Positions 53,037 to 61,762 of a DNA stretch of 64,000 nt are shown here, one piece after another (within the stretch, counting starts at the first letter, position 1; each line of letters opens with the position of its first letter). This DNA is from Sphingomonas sp. TDK1. Its GTDB lineage: Bacteria > Pseudomonadota > Alphaproteobacteria > Sphingomonadales > Sphingomonadaceae. Under the pieces are notes generated by a model. That model did not search any database, was not told the origin of the DNA, and saw only the letters and a program-made list of their open reading frames with translations. The translations under genes and the position numbers were made by a program. The stretch spans positions 181,828 through 245,827 of the forward strand of contig NZ_LXVY01000005.1 of assembly GCF_001650735.1 (NCBI RefSeq), in the 5' to 3' direction.

Positions 53037-53801
53037 ATGACCGAAGGCATGACCTATGGGCGCTATCTCGCCCTCGACCAGTTGCTCGCCGCCCAGCATC
53101 CGCTGTCGGACCGGCATGACGAGCTGCTGTTCATCATCATCCACCAGACCAAGGAGCTGTGGCTCAAGCAGATCCTCGCCGAGCTGCACCTCGCCAAGGG
53201 GCTGGTGCGCGACGGCAAGCTGATCGAGGCGTATAAGGGCCTGGCGCGGGTGAGCCGGATCCAGGCGGTGATGACGCTGAGCTGGGACGTGCTCGCGACG
53301 ATGACGCCCAGCGACTATACCCGCTTCCGCTCGGTGCTCGGCGGCAGCTCGGGCTTCCAGTCGGACCAGTTCCGCGCGGTCGAGACGATGCTGGGCCTGC
53401 GCGGCGGCGGGGTGCCGGGGCCGCTGACCGACAAGGCCGCCGCGCTGCCGAGCCTGTGGGACGATGCCAATGCCGCTCTCGCCGCCGCGGGGTTCGCCCT
53501 GCCCGATGCCGTGCTGCACCGCGACTGGCCGACGCCCTATCAGCCGAACGACGCGGTCCGCGCCGCCTGGGGCCAGGTGTACCGCGACACCAATCGCTAC
53601 TGGGACCTGTACCAGCTGGCCGAAAAGCTGGTCGACATCGACGATGCGATGGCGACGTGGCGGCACAAGCATGTGCTCACCGTCAGCCGGGTGATCGGCG
53701 GCAAGCCGGGGACCGGGGGCACGCCGGGGGTGTCCTATCTCGAATCGACCCTCGCCAAGCGCGCCTTTCCCGAACTCTGGTCATTGAGGACCGATCTGTG
53801 A
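53037..53801 (+). CDS. kynA: Tryptophan 2,3-dioxygenase
   Basis: A 254-residue haem enzyme opening the indole ring of tryptophan to N-formylkynurenine. Family features are MTYGRYLALDQLLAAQHPLS, HDELLFIIIHQTKELWLKQIL (His36 in the substrate pocket), RVSRIQAVMTLSWDVLATMTPSDYTRFRSVLGGSSGFQSDQFR and the haem-ligand His in ATWRHKHVLTVSRVIGGKPGTGGTPGVSYLES. It overlaps the next gene in GTGA. Only 67 bp separate it from the foreign DUF3800 gene, so its original upstream region may have been altered. Confidence 0.96.
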   Translation: MTEGMTYGRYLALDQLLAAQHPLSDRHDELLFIIIHQTKELWLKQILAELHLAKGLVRDGKLIEAYKGLARVSRIQAVMTLSWDVLATMTPSDYTRFRSVLGGSSGFQSDQFRAVETMLGLRGGGVPGPLTDKAAALPSLWDDANAALAAAGFALPDAVLHRDWPTPYQPNDAVRAAWGQVYRDTNRYWDLYQLAEKLVDIDDAMATWRHKHVLTVSRVIGGKPGTGGTPGVSYLESTLAKRAFPELWSLRTDL

Positions 53802-54922
53802 GCAGCTTCAAGCACCTGTTCCAGCGGTCGCTGGCCGCCGCCCCCGACCGACTGCACTTCGCCGCACATAGCCATCACCTCTGGCCCGACGCCTCGTGGC
53901 TCGGCCAGCAGGCGGCATGGGATGATGCCGCCCGGCTCGCCGACCGCAAATGGGGCCGGGTGATGGACGCAATCTGGCCCGCCGCGCAGGCCCATGTCGC
54001 TGCCGAGCTCCACCTGCCCGATCCGTCGACGGTGGTGTTCGCGTCGAACACGCACGAGCTGCTGCTGCGGATCGTCTCCGCGATGGCGCCGCGCCGGCCG
54101 CTGCGCATCCTCGCCACCGACGGCGAGTTCCACAGCTTCCGCCGCCAGTCGCTGCGCTGGGAGGAGGCCGGCACGGCGGTGGTCACCCGCGTGCCGATGG
54201 GCAACATCGTCGCGACGGCGCAGGCGGGTGGCTTCGACCTGATCGTGGCGAGCCATGTCCAGTTCGGCACCGGCCATATCTTCGACGGCGTCGCCGAGCT
54301 TGCGGCGCTGGCGCGGCCCGAGGGGCCGTGGGTGCTGATCGACGGCTATCACGGTTTCATGGCGATGGAGACCGACCTGTCGGCGGTGGCCGACCGGGTG
54401 TTCTACGTCGCGGGCGGGTACAAATATGCGATGGCGGGCGAAGGCGTCGGCTTCCTCCACGCGCCGCCCGGCTTCGGGCCGCGACCGGAGATCACCGGCT
54501 GGTATGCCGAGTTCGAGGACCTCGCGCTGCCGCCGGGGCAGATCGGCTATGCGCCCGACGCGCGCCGCTTCCTCGGCGCGACCTTCGATCCCTCCGGTCT
54601 CTACCGTTTCGTCGCGGTGCGCGAGATGCTGGCGCGCGAGGGGCTGACCACCGCCGCGATCAACGCCCATGTCACGCCGCTACGCGCGCAGTTGCTGGCG
54701 GACTTCCCCCTCGACGCAGAGCGGATCAACCCCGCCGCGCCAGAGGCGCCGCAGGCCCGCTTCGTCGCGCTGCGCAGTCGCCATGCGGCGGACTGGCAGA
54801 AGGCGCTGCTGGAGGACGAGATCGTAACCGATGTGCGCGGCGACGTGCTGCGGATCGGGCTCGGCCTCTACCAGGACGCCCGCGACGTGGCGCGGCTGCG
54901 CGAGGCGCTCGCCGCGCTCTGA
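53798..54922 (+). CDS. PLP-dependent class V aminotransferase-fold enzyme, probable kynureninase
   Basis: A 374-residue PLP enzyme. GTG at 53798 overlaps the kynA stop (GTGA) and has GAGGA upstream. Features are PDRLHFAAHSHHLWPDAS, VVFASNTHELLLRIVSAM, VLIDGYHGFMAMETDLSAV and the PLP lysine in VAGGYKYAMAGEGVGFLH. Fusion-like coupling to kynA argues for kynureninase (kynurenine to anthranilate and alanine). The sequence is not a close match to classical KynU, which is longer, so another kynurenine-metabolising PLP enzyme is possible. The TGA abuts the stop of the opposing gene with no spacer. Confidence 0.7.
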   Translation: MSSFKHLFQRSLAAAPDRLHFAAHSHHLWPDASWLGQQAAWDDAARLADRKWGRVMDAIWPAAQAHVAAELHLPDPSTVVFASNTHELLLRIVSAMAPRRPLRILATDGEFHSFRRQSLRWEEAGTAVVTRVPMGNIVATAQAGGFDLIVASHVQFGTGHIFDGVAELAALARPEGPWVLIDGYHGFMAMETDLSAVADRVFYVAGGYKYAMAGEGVGFLHAPPGFGPRPEITGWYAEFEDLALPPGQIGYAPDARRFLGATFDPSGLYRFVAVREMLAREGLTTAAINAHVTPLRAQLLADFPLDAERINPAAPEAPQARFVALRSRHAADWQKALLEDEIVTDVRGDVLRIGLGLYQDARDVARLREALAAL

Positions 54923-55357
54923 TCAGGCGGCGGCGAGCGGGGCGAGGCCCAGGCGACGAATCTCGATCGCCGGGCAGCGGTTCATCACCACCTTCAGCCC
55001 TGCCGCCTCGGCGCGCACCGCGGCGGCCTCGTCGACGACATCGAGCTGCATCCACACCGACTTGGCGCCCGCGGCGATCGCCGCATCCACCACCTCGCCG
55101 GCATGTTCCGAACGACGGAAGATGTCGACCATGTCGATCGGCACGCCGATCTGGGCCAGTTCGCGAAAGACAAACTCGCCAAGGATATGTTCGCCGGTGA
55201 TCTGCGGATTGACCGGGATCACGCGATAGCCATGCCGCTGTAACAACACCATGACGCCGTTGCTGGGTCGATTGGGGCGATCCGACGCGCCGACCATCGC
55301 AATGGTGCGCGTTTCCTCCAGGAGAGCACGGATGTCTTCGTCACGCGTCAGCGGCAT
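54923..55357 (-). CDS. CoA-binding domain protein (YccU-type)
   Basis: A 144-residue small Rossmann-fold protein. Motifs are [103 protein letters not shown], with the conserved C-terminal Cys-Pro (NRCPAIE). Family members bind CoA; the physiological role is not defined. It lies 3 nt downstream of the Mrp gene, implying one transcript. Confidence 0.9.
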   Translation of the reverse strand: MPLTRDEDIRALLEETRTIAMVGASDRPNRPSNGVMVLLQRHGYRVIPVNPQITGEHILGEFVFRELAQIGVPIDMVDIFRRSEHAGEVVDAAIAAGAKSVWMQLDVVDEAAAVRAEAAGLKVVMNRCPAIEIRRLGLAPLAAA

Positions 55358-55360
55358 GCA

Positions 55361-56317
55361 TCACCTCTTTAGCCAAGTATAGACCGAATCGGCCAGCGCC
55401 ACAAAGGATCCGGTAGAGTCCGTATCCCCCGCCGCGGGGGGTGTGCCCGCATCCGAGGCGGCGCGGATCGCCATAGCGAGCGGAATGCGCGCCAGGAACG
55501 CGATGCCGAGCGTCGCCGCGGCTTGCTCGGCACCGCCGCAGCCGAACGGATCCGAGACTTCGCCGCAGTGCGGGCAGCGATAGCCCGCCATGTTCTCAAC
55601 CAACCCGACGATCGGCACGCCGGCCTTGTTGAATAGGTCGATGGCGCGCGTGGCGTCGATCAGCGCGAGGTCCTGCGGGGTTGAGACGATCACCGCGCCC
55701 ACCGGCTTGTGCTTCTGGATCATCGTCAGCTGCACGTCGCCGGTACCGGGCGGCAGATCGAGCACGAGCAGCTCGGTATCGCCCCAATCGGCATCGACCA
55801 TCTGGCCGAGCGCGCCGCCCGCCATCGGGCCGCGCCAGGCGATCGCCTGTCCCTCGGCGACGAGCCCGCCCATCGACAGCATCTTGATGCCGAACGGAGT
55901 CTGGATCGGCAGCAATACTTTGTCACGCGCCTGCGGCTTCACGCCCTCGACTCCCAGCAACTTTGGCTGCGAGGGTCCGTAGATGTCGGCGTCGACCAGC
56001 CCGACCTTCAGTCCGCGGCGCGCCAGCGCGATGGCGAGATTCGCGGCGACGGTCGATTTGCCCACCCCGCCCTTGCCGCTGGCGACGGCAAGGATGCGGC
56101 GCGTGCGGCGCTCGCTGGTGAGGAGGACGCGCACTTCGGCGACGCCCGGCAGCGCGGCGGCGGCGCTGCGTACCTCGGCTTCGAGCGCATCGCGCGTCTC
56201 GGGCGCGAGGCCGGTCACGTCGAGCACCACATTGGCGCGGCCGCCTTCCAGGCGAACGGTGGCACGGCCCGCCGAAACGGGCGCGAGGGCTGCGGAAAGG
56301 TCCTGCGGTTCAGTCAT
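55361..56317 (-). CDS. apbC: Mrp/NBP35 family iron-sulfur cluster carrier ATPase
   Basis: A 318-residue P-loop ATPase that carries Fe-S clusters to target proteins. The deviant Walker A is GKGGVGKS (residues 81-88), with VDADIYGPSQPKLLG, LVLDLPPGTGDVQLTMIQ and VSTPQDLALIDATRAIDLFNK. The cluster-binding CPHC is at Cys248 and Cys251. An N-terminal MIP18-like segment precedes the P-loop (ALPGVAEVRVLLTSE). The ATG at 56317 was chosen by the usual N-terminus; an upstream ATG is possible. Divergent from hflK. Confidence 0.93.
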   Translation of the reverse strand: MTEPQDLSAALAPVSAGRATVRLEGGRANVVLDVTGLAPETRDALEAEVRSAAAALPGVAEVRVLLTSERRTRRILAVASGKGGVGKSTVAANLAIALARRGLKVGLVDADIYGPSQPKLLGVEGVKPQARDKVLLPIQTPFGIKMLSMGGLVAEGQAIAWRGPMAGGALGQMVDADWGDTELLVLDLPPGTGDVQLTMIQKHKPVGAVIVSTPQDLALIDATRAIDLFNKAGVPIVGLVENMAGYRCPHCGEVSDPFGCGGAEQAAATLGIAFLARIPLAMAIRAASDAGTPPAAGDTDSTGSFVALADSVYTWLKR

Positions 56318-56388
56318 CCCGCGGCACATAGGTACACAATCGTGCGACGCCACTGTAAATCCGCGTCGCCCTGCTTATAAAGGTCGGC

Positions 56389-57471
56389 ATGGTGAATAGT
56401 TCTGGCCGTGACGCGCTGTCCGGCACCTTCCACAACGAGGCGCCGAAAAGCCCCTGGGGCGGCGGCTCGGATAAGGGCGACGGCAATGGCAGCGGCCCGC
56501 GCAACCCGTGGTCCGTGCCGCCCGAGGGGCGGCGCAGCCGGCCGGCCGGTTCGCCGAGCGCGCTGGACGAGCTGTGGCGCCGCGCCCGCAGCGGCGGCGG
56601 CGGCGGACTGCCCGGCGTGCCCACCGGCGCGCGGCTCTGGCTGCTGATCCTTGCCGGACTGCTCGCGGTGTGGGTCCTCTACACCTCGATCCACCCGATC
56701 GGTCCGCGCGAGAAGGGCGTCGTCACCTTCCTGGGCCGCTATTCGGGCACGCTCGATCCGGGCATCCAGTTTACCCTGCCCGCCCCCTTCCAGCTGGTCG
56801 ACGTTGTCGATGTCGGCAATATCCGCACCGAAAACTTCCCCAACAGCGGCGAGAATCTGATGCTGACCGGTGATCAGAACATCGTCGACCTCGCCTATTC
56901 CGTCCGCTGGGACATTCGCAGCGCCTCCGATTACGTGTTCCAGATCGCCGACCCGCGCGACACGGTGCGCGCCACCGCCGAAAGTGCGATGCGCGCGGTG
57001 ATCTCCAACACCACGCTCAACGAAGCGATCGGCGAGGGCCGGTCCAAGATCGAGGCCGAGGCGCAGGCTGCGATGCAGAAGATCCTCGACGAATATGGCG
57101 CGGGCATCCGCATCCAGGGCGTCGCGATCCAGAAGGCCGCAGCGCCCGCGCAGGTGGACGACGACTTCAAGGCCGTCACCGCCGCGCAACAGGAAGCCGA
57201 ATCGAACCGCAACAACGCCAATGCCTATGCGCAGCGCGTGATCGCCGCCTCGCAGGGCGAGGCCGCCGAGTTCAACAAGATCTACGAACAGTACAAGCTC
57301 GCGCCCGAAGTCACCAAGCGCCGGCTCTATTACGAAACCATGGAGGCCGTGCTGGCCAACACCAACAAGACGATCGTCGAGGCACCGGGCGTGAACAGCT
57401 ATCTGCCGCTGCCGGCGCTGCGCCGGGGCAATGCCCCCGCCGATGCGCAGGACAAGGGAGGCGCCAAGTGA
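56389..57471 (+). CDS. hflK: FtsH protease modulator HflK
   Basis: A 360-residue inner-membrane SPFH protein that, with HflC, encloses FtsH and limits its access to membrane proteins. A long Gly/Pro-rich cytoplasmic start (about 75 residues, NPWSVPPEGRR) leads to one membrane helix (LWLLILAGLLAVWVLYTSI). The SPFH domain follows (EKGVVTFLGRYSGTLDPGIQFTLPAPFQ, LTGDQNIVDLAYSVRWDI), then helical coiled-coil (AAPAQVDDDFKAVTAAQQEAESNRNNANAYAQRV) and PALRRGN at the end. It overlaps hflC in a GTGA. Confidence 0.96.
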   Translation: MVNSSGRDALSGTFHNEAPKSPWGGGSDKGDGNGSGPRNPWSVPPEGRRSRPAGSPSALDELWRRARSGGGGGLPGVPTGARLWLLILAGLLAVWVLYTSIHPIGPREKGVVTFLGRYSGTLDPGIQFTLPAPFQLVDVVDVGNIRTENFPNSGENLMLTGDQNIVDLAYSVRWDIRSASDYVFQIADPRDTVRATAESAMRAVISNTTLNEAIGEGRSKIEAEAQAAMQKILDEYGAGIRIQGVAIQKAAAPAQVDDDFKAVTAAQQEAESNRNNANAYAQRVIAASQGEAAEFNKIYEQYKLAPEVTKRRLYYETMEAVLANTNKTIVEAPGVNSYLPLPALRRGNAPADAQDKGGAK

Positions 57472-58319
57472 CCGCCTGGCTGCGTAACCCGATCGCGCTT
57501 GTCGTCGCGGTGATCCTGGTGCTGATCGTGCTGATGAGCACTGTGGCGATCGTGCCGGAGACCAAGCAGGTCGTCGTGCTGCGGCTGGAAAAGCCGTACC
57601 GTACCGTCAACGCTTATCAGTCCGGCCAGAACTTCGGCCGCACCAATGCCGGGCCGGTGTTCCGCATCCCGTTCGTCGACAGGCTGGTCTGGGTCGACAA
57701 GCGCGTGCTCGACGTCGATCTTCCCGACGAGCCCGTGCTCTCGACCGACCAGCTGCGGCTCGAGATTGACGCCTACGCCCGCTACCGGATCACGGATCCG
57801 TTGCGCATGGTGGTGACGGTCGGCACCGAGGACCGTCTGCGCGAGCAGCTCCAGCCGCTGCTCCGCTCTTCGCTGCGCAACGAACTGGGCAAGCGCCGCT
57901 CCGCCACCTTGCTCAGCCCCGAGCGCGGCCAGGTGATGGACAATGTGCAGACCTCGTTGCAGCGGCTTGCCAGCCAATATGGCGTGCAGATCGTCGACGT
58001 GCGGATCAAGCAGACCGAGCTGCCCTCGGGCTCGCCGCTCAACAGCGCGCTCAACCGCATGGCGACCGCGCGTCGCCAGGAGGCGGAGACGATCAAGGCG
58101 CAGGGGCTGAAGGACGCGCAGATCATTCGCGCCAATGCTCAGGCCCAGGCCGCCCAGATCTATGCCGCGGCGTTCAACCAGGATCCGAAGTTCTACGCCT
58201 TCTACCGGGCGATGCAGTCCTACCGCACCACCTTCCTGAGTCCGGACGCCAAGGGCGAGAGCCAGATCATCCTGTCCCCGAGCAACGAATATCTACGGGA
58301 GTTCACCGGGCAACGATGA
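57468..58319 (+). CDS. hflC: FtsH protease modulator HflC
   Basis: A 283-residue partner of HflK. GTG start, overlapping the hflK stop. One membrane helix (PIALVVAVILVLIVLMSTVAIV) is followed by the SPFH domain (ETKQVVVLRLEKPYRTVNAY, LRLEIDAYARYRITDPLRMV, RQEAETIKAQGLKDAQIIRANAQAQAAQIYAAAF) and the typical LSPSNEYLREFTG end. Located in a proteostasis cluster with HtrA. Confidence 0.96.
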   Translation: MTAWLRNPIALVVAVILVLIVLMSTVAIVPETKQVVVLRLEKPYRTVNAYQSGQNFGRTNAGPVFRIPFVDRLVWVDKRVLDVDLPDEPVLSTDQLRLEIDAYARYRITDPLRMVVTVGTEDRLREQLQPLLRSSLRNELGKRRSATLLSPERGQVMDNVQTSLQRLASQYGVQIVDVRIKQTELPSGSPLNSALNRMATARRQEAETIKAQGLKDAQIIRANAQAQAAQIYAAAFNQDPKFYAFYRAMQSYRTTFLSPDAKGESQIILSPSNEYLREFTGQR

Positions 58320-58354
58320 GCCTGTCCGTCCGTTCATATTCAAATCCGGTTCAG

Positions 58355-58375
58355 CCGCGCTGGGTAGAAGCGCGG
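58355..58375. terminator. Short stem-loop between hflC and htrA
   Basis: CCGCGC (58355-58360) and GCGCGG (58370-58375) pair around a 9-nt loop and are followed by TTTGAG on the plus strand. It could end hflKC transcription or lie in the htrA leader. No promoter motif for htrA is clear. Confidence 0.35.
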
Positions 58376-58415
58376 TTTGAGACGAATACCATTCCTTTCG
58401 AGAGGAAATGATCCC

Positions 58416-59933
58416 GTGCGTTACGCCTACGCCTTGACTACCGCGATCCTTCTGGGCGGTGCCGCCACCGCGCTCTCGCTCAACCAGCCCGCCGGTGCGC
58501 AGACCGCGCAGAACGAGCCGGGCACCATCCAGGCGATGGCGCCCAAGGCCGGCGCGCCGATGAGCTTCGCCGACCTCGTCGCCCGCCTCCAGCCGGCCGT
58601 GGTCAACATCTCCACCACGCAGCGGGTGAAGGTGAACGCCAATCCGTTCGCCGGCACGCCGTTCGAGATGTTCGGCGGCGGCCAGGGCCAGTCGGTGACG
58701 CGCGAGGCCCAGTCGCTGGGCTCGGGCTTCATCATCTCGGCCGACGGCTATGTCGTCACCAACAACCACGTCATTTCCGCCGGCGCCCAGGGCGCGGTGG
58801 TCGAATCGATCACCGTCACCCTCGCCGACGGCCGCGACTTCAAGGCCAAGCTGATCGGCCATGACGCGCAGTCGGACCTGGCGGTGCTGAAGATCGACGG
58901 CAGCGCCCTGCCCTTTGTGAAGTTCGGCGATTCGGGCCGCGCCCGCGTCGGCGACTGGATCCTGGCGATCGGCAACCCGTTCGGCCTGGGCGGCACCGTC
59001 ACCGCCGGCATCATCTCGGCGACCCACCGCGTTACCGGCGCCGGTGCCTATGATCGCTTCATCCAGACCGACGCGTCGATCAATCGCGGCAATTCGGGCG
59101 GCCCGATGTTCGACCTCAACGGCAACGTGATCGGCATCAATTCGCAGATCCTGTCGCCCACCGGCGGCAATGTCGGCATCGGCTTCGCGATCCCGGCCGA
59201 GGAAGCCAAGCCGATCATCGACAAGCTGATGCAGGGCAAGTCGATCACCCGCGGCTATCTCGGCATCGCGATGCAGGATCTGACCAAGGATCTGGCCGCC
59301 GGCTTCGGTCTCCCGTCGGACCGCGGCACGCTGGTAGCGCGCGTCGAGCCGAACCAGCCTGCCGAGAAGGCGGGCATCAAGCAGGGCGACGTCATCGTCA
59401 AGGTCAACGGCAAGGACGTCACGCCCGAGCAGACCCTGTCCTACATCGTCGCCAATGTCAGCCCCGGCACCCGCATTCCGGTCGAGCTGATCCGCGACGG
59501 CAAGCGCCAGACGGTGAACGTCACCGTCGCGGCCCGCCCGCCGGAAGAGCAGCTCGCCCAGTTCGATCCGAACGATCAGGACGGCGCACAGGGTGATGAC
59601 GGCGACGACGGCAGCAGCGCCGCCACCGCCCCCACCGCCCTGCTCGGCATCGGCGTCACGCCGCTGACGCCGCAGATCGCGCGTTCGATCGGTGTCGATC
59701 CTTCGATCGGCGGCGTGGTGATCCTGGGCGTGAACCCGAGCAGCGATGCGGCCGGCAAGGGCCTGCAGCGCGGCGACGTGATCGTCTCGATCAACCAGCA
59801 GCCGGTGCGTACGCCTGCCGATCTGAGCAAGGCCGCCGCCGCCGCCAAGGCTGCGGGCCGCAAGCAGGTCGTCCTCTACGTCCAGCGCAAGAATATCGGC
59901 AACTATATCCCGATCGGTCTCGCCGGGAACTGA
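58416..59933 (+). CDS. Do/DegQ-type periplasmic serine protease (HtrA)
   Basis: A 505-residue protease-chaperone with a GTG start (58416) after GAGAGGAAATG. Signal YALTTAILLGGAATALSLNQPAGAQ. The trypsin-like domain has His118 (VVTNNHVISAG), Asp154 (DAQSDLAVLKI) and Ser227 (NRGNSGGPMFD). Two PDZ domains follow (GYLGIAMQDLTKDLAAGFGLPSDRG... and ALLGIGVTPLTPQIARSIGVDPS...), separated by an Asp/Gly-rich linker (PNDQDGAQGDDGDDGSS). It degrades or refolds misfolded envelope proteins. Confidence 0.96.
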   Translation: MRYAYALTTAILLGGAATALSLNQPAGAQTAQNEPGTIQAMAPKAGAPMSFADLVARLQPAVVNISTTQRVKVNANPFAGTPFEMFGGGQGQSVTREAQSLGSGFIISADGYVVTNNHVISAGAQGAVVESITVTLADGRDFKAKLIGHDAQSDLAVLKIDGSALPFVKFGDSGRARVGDWILAIGNPFGLGGTVTAGIISATHRVTGAGAYDRFIQTDASINRGNSGGPMFDLNGNVIGINSQILSPTGGNVGIGFAIPAEEAKPIIDKLMQGKSITRGYLGIAMQDLTKDLAAGFGLPSDRGTLVARVEPNQPAEKAGIKQGDVIVKVNGKDVTPEQTLSYIVANVSPGTRIPVELIRDGKRQTVNVTVAARPPEEQLAQFDPNDQDGAQGDDGDDGSSAATAPTALLGIGVTPLTPQIARSIGVDPSIGGVVILGVNPSSDAAGKGLQRGDVIVSINQQPVRTPADLSKAAAAAKAAGRKQVVLYVQRKNIGNYIPIGLAGN

Positions 59934-60002
59934 TCCGCCGCAAAAGCGGCTGACCGAGGCCCGTTTCTTCCCTATGCCTGCTCCCCCACAGAGGAGCAGG
60001 AA

Positions 60003-61601
60003 ATGGCGGAAGAGACGGGCCTTTTCGTTGGAGCAGCCGGGGCCACGCGAATCGAACTGAACCTGCGCCGGGCCAATCGCCACGGCCTGATCGCGGGGGC
60101 GACCGGCACCGGCAAGACGGTGACGCTGCAGGGACTGGCCGAAGGTTTTTCCGCCGCGGGTGTCCCGGTGTTCGTGGCGGACGTGAAGGGCGATCTGGGC
60201 GGGCTCGGCATGGCCGGATCGCCGCTCGCCAAGGCACACGCCGCCTTCACCGCGCGCGCGCAGCAGATCGGCGACAGCGACTGGAAATATCAGGCGATGC
60301 CGGTGCAGCTGTGGGACCTGTTCGGCGCGCAGGGCCACCCGATTCGCGCCACCGTGTCTGAAATGGGGCCCCTGCTGCTCGCGCGGCTGATGGACCTCAA
60401 CGAAGTGCAGGAAGGCGTGCTGACCATCGCCTTCCATGTCGCCGATGCCGAGGGCCTTCTGCTGCTCGACCTCGACGATCTGCAGGCGATGCTGGCGCAC
60501 ATTGCCGAACGTGCCGACGCCATCAGCACCACCTATGGCAATGTCTCGAAGCAGAGCGTCGGTGCGATCCAGCGCCAGCTGCTCCAGCTGCGCTCCCAGG
60601 GCGGCAGCCATTTCTTCGGCGAGCCGGCGCTCAATATGCAGGACTTCCTGGCGCACGACGACACCGGTCGCGGGGTGGTCAACATCCTCGCCGCCGACAA
60701 GCTGATGGCGAGCCCGCGCCTCTATGCCAGCTTCCTGCTCTGGCTGCTCTCCGAACTGTTCGAGACGCTCCCCGAGATCGGCGATCCTGACAAGCCGGTG
60801 CTCGTCTTCTTCTTCGACGAGGCGCATCTGCTGTTCGACGATGCCCCCAAGGCCCTGCTCGAGAAGATCGAGCAGGTGGTTCGGCTGATCCGGTCGAAGG
60901 GCGTCGGCGTCTATTTCGTCACGCAGAACCCGATCGACATTCCCGAGGACGTGGCGGCGCAGCTCGGCAACCGCATCCAGCATGCATTGCGGGCCTTCAC
61001 CCCGCGCGACCAGAAGGCGATCCGCGCCGCCGCCGAGACCTTCCGGACAAGCCCGGGGCTCGACGTGGCGACCGCAATCACCGAGCTTGCGGTGGGCGAG
61101 GCGCTGGTGTCGCTGCTGCAGGCCGATGGCTCGCCCGCGCCGGTATCGCGCACGCTGACCCGCCCGCCGGCCTCGCGCGTCGGCCCGCTCGCGGCGGACG
61201 AGCGCAAGATCCTGATCGAGACCGACGCGATCGGGACCAAATACGACACCGCGATCGACCGCGAGTCCGCCGAGGAACTGATCGCCGCCAAGCGCGCCGA
61301 GGCGAGCGCCGCCGCCGCCGAAGCCCAGGCCCGCGATGCCGCCGAGAAGGCCGCGGCCGCCCAGGCCAAGGAAGACGCCCGCCGCGCCAAGGAGGAGGAG
61401 CGCGCGCGCATCGCCGCCGAGCGCGAGGCAGCGAACAACCCGCTCAACCGCGCAATCCGCTCCGCCACCCGTTCGGCCTCGTCGGCGGCGGGGCGCGCGG
61501 TGGCGAACGAAGTCAGCAAGGCGGTGTTCGGCAGCAAGGGCGGCGGCGGCGTGCTGGGCCAGGTCGTCCGCGGGGTGCTGGGCGGGCTGTTCCGGGGCTG
61601 A
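60003..61601 (+). CDS. HerA-like (DUF853) ATPase
   Basis: A 532-residue P-loop ATPase related to archaeal HerA and FtsK. AGAGGAGCAGG precedes the ATG. Walker A is GATGTGKT (residues 32-39), Walker B is LVFFFDEAHLLF with Asp272-Glu273, followed by sensor RSKGVGVYFVTQNPIDIPEDVAAQLGNRIQHALRAFTPRD. After the core a coiled coil rich in Ala, Glu, Lys, Arg (residues about 430-480) leads to a Gly-rich tail (GSKGGGGVLGQVVRGVLGGLFRG). DNA handling is inferred from homology; no NurA-type partner lies nearby. Confidence 0.9.
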   Translation: MAEETGLFVGAAGATRIELNLRRANRHGLIAGATGTGKTVTLQGLAEGFSAAGVPVFVADVKGDLGGLGMAGSPLAKAHAAFTARAQQIGDSDWKYQAMPVQLWDLFGAQGHPIRATVSEMGPLLLARLMDLNEVQEGVLTIAFHVADAEGLLLLDLDDLQAMLAHIAERADAISTTYGNVSKQSVGAIQRQLLQLRSQGGSHFFGEPALNMQDFLAHDDTGRGVVNILAADKLMASPRLYASFLLWLLSELFETLPEIGDPDKPVLVFFFDEAHLLFDDAPKALLEKIEQVVRLIRSKGVGVYFVTQNPIDIPEDVAAQLGNRIQHALRAFTPRDQKAIRAAAETFRTSPGLDVATAITELAVGEALVSLLQADGSPAPVSRTLTRPPASRVGPLAADERKILIETDAIGTKYDTAIDRESAEELIAAKRAEASAAAAEAQARDAAEKAAAAQAKEDARRAKEEERARIAAEREAANNPLNRAIRSATRSASSAAGRAVANEVSKAVFGSKGGGGVLGQVVRGVLGGLFRG

Positions 61602-61689
61602 TCGGCCGGAAAAGCCTGTCCTTTCGCGCCCACCGGTGCCACCATGACGACAATGCGACGGCGAGGGTGCCCATGCTGATCCGGATGGA

Positions 61690-61708
61690 CCACCGCGTGC
61701 AGCGGTGG
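61690..61708. terminator. Stem-loop after the HerA-like gene
   Basis: CCACCGC (61690-61696) and GCGGTGG (61702-61708) pair over a 5-nt loop, followed by CGCGGTTTC. A plausible weak terminator before the OPT gene. Confidence 0.4.
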
Positions 61709-61762
61709 CGCGGTTTCGCACGCCCCGCCCCTTCCCCCTTTCGAATTCGGAGCCTTTAGCGC

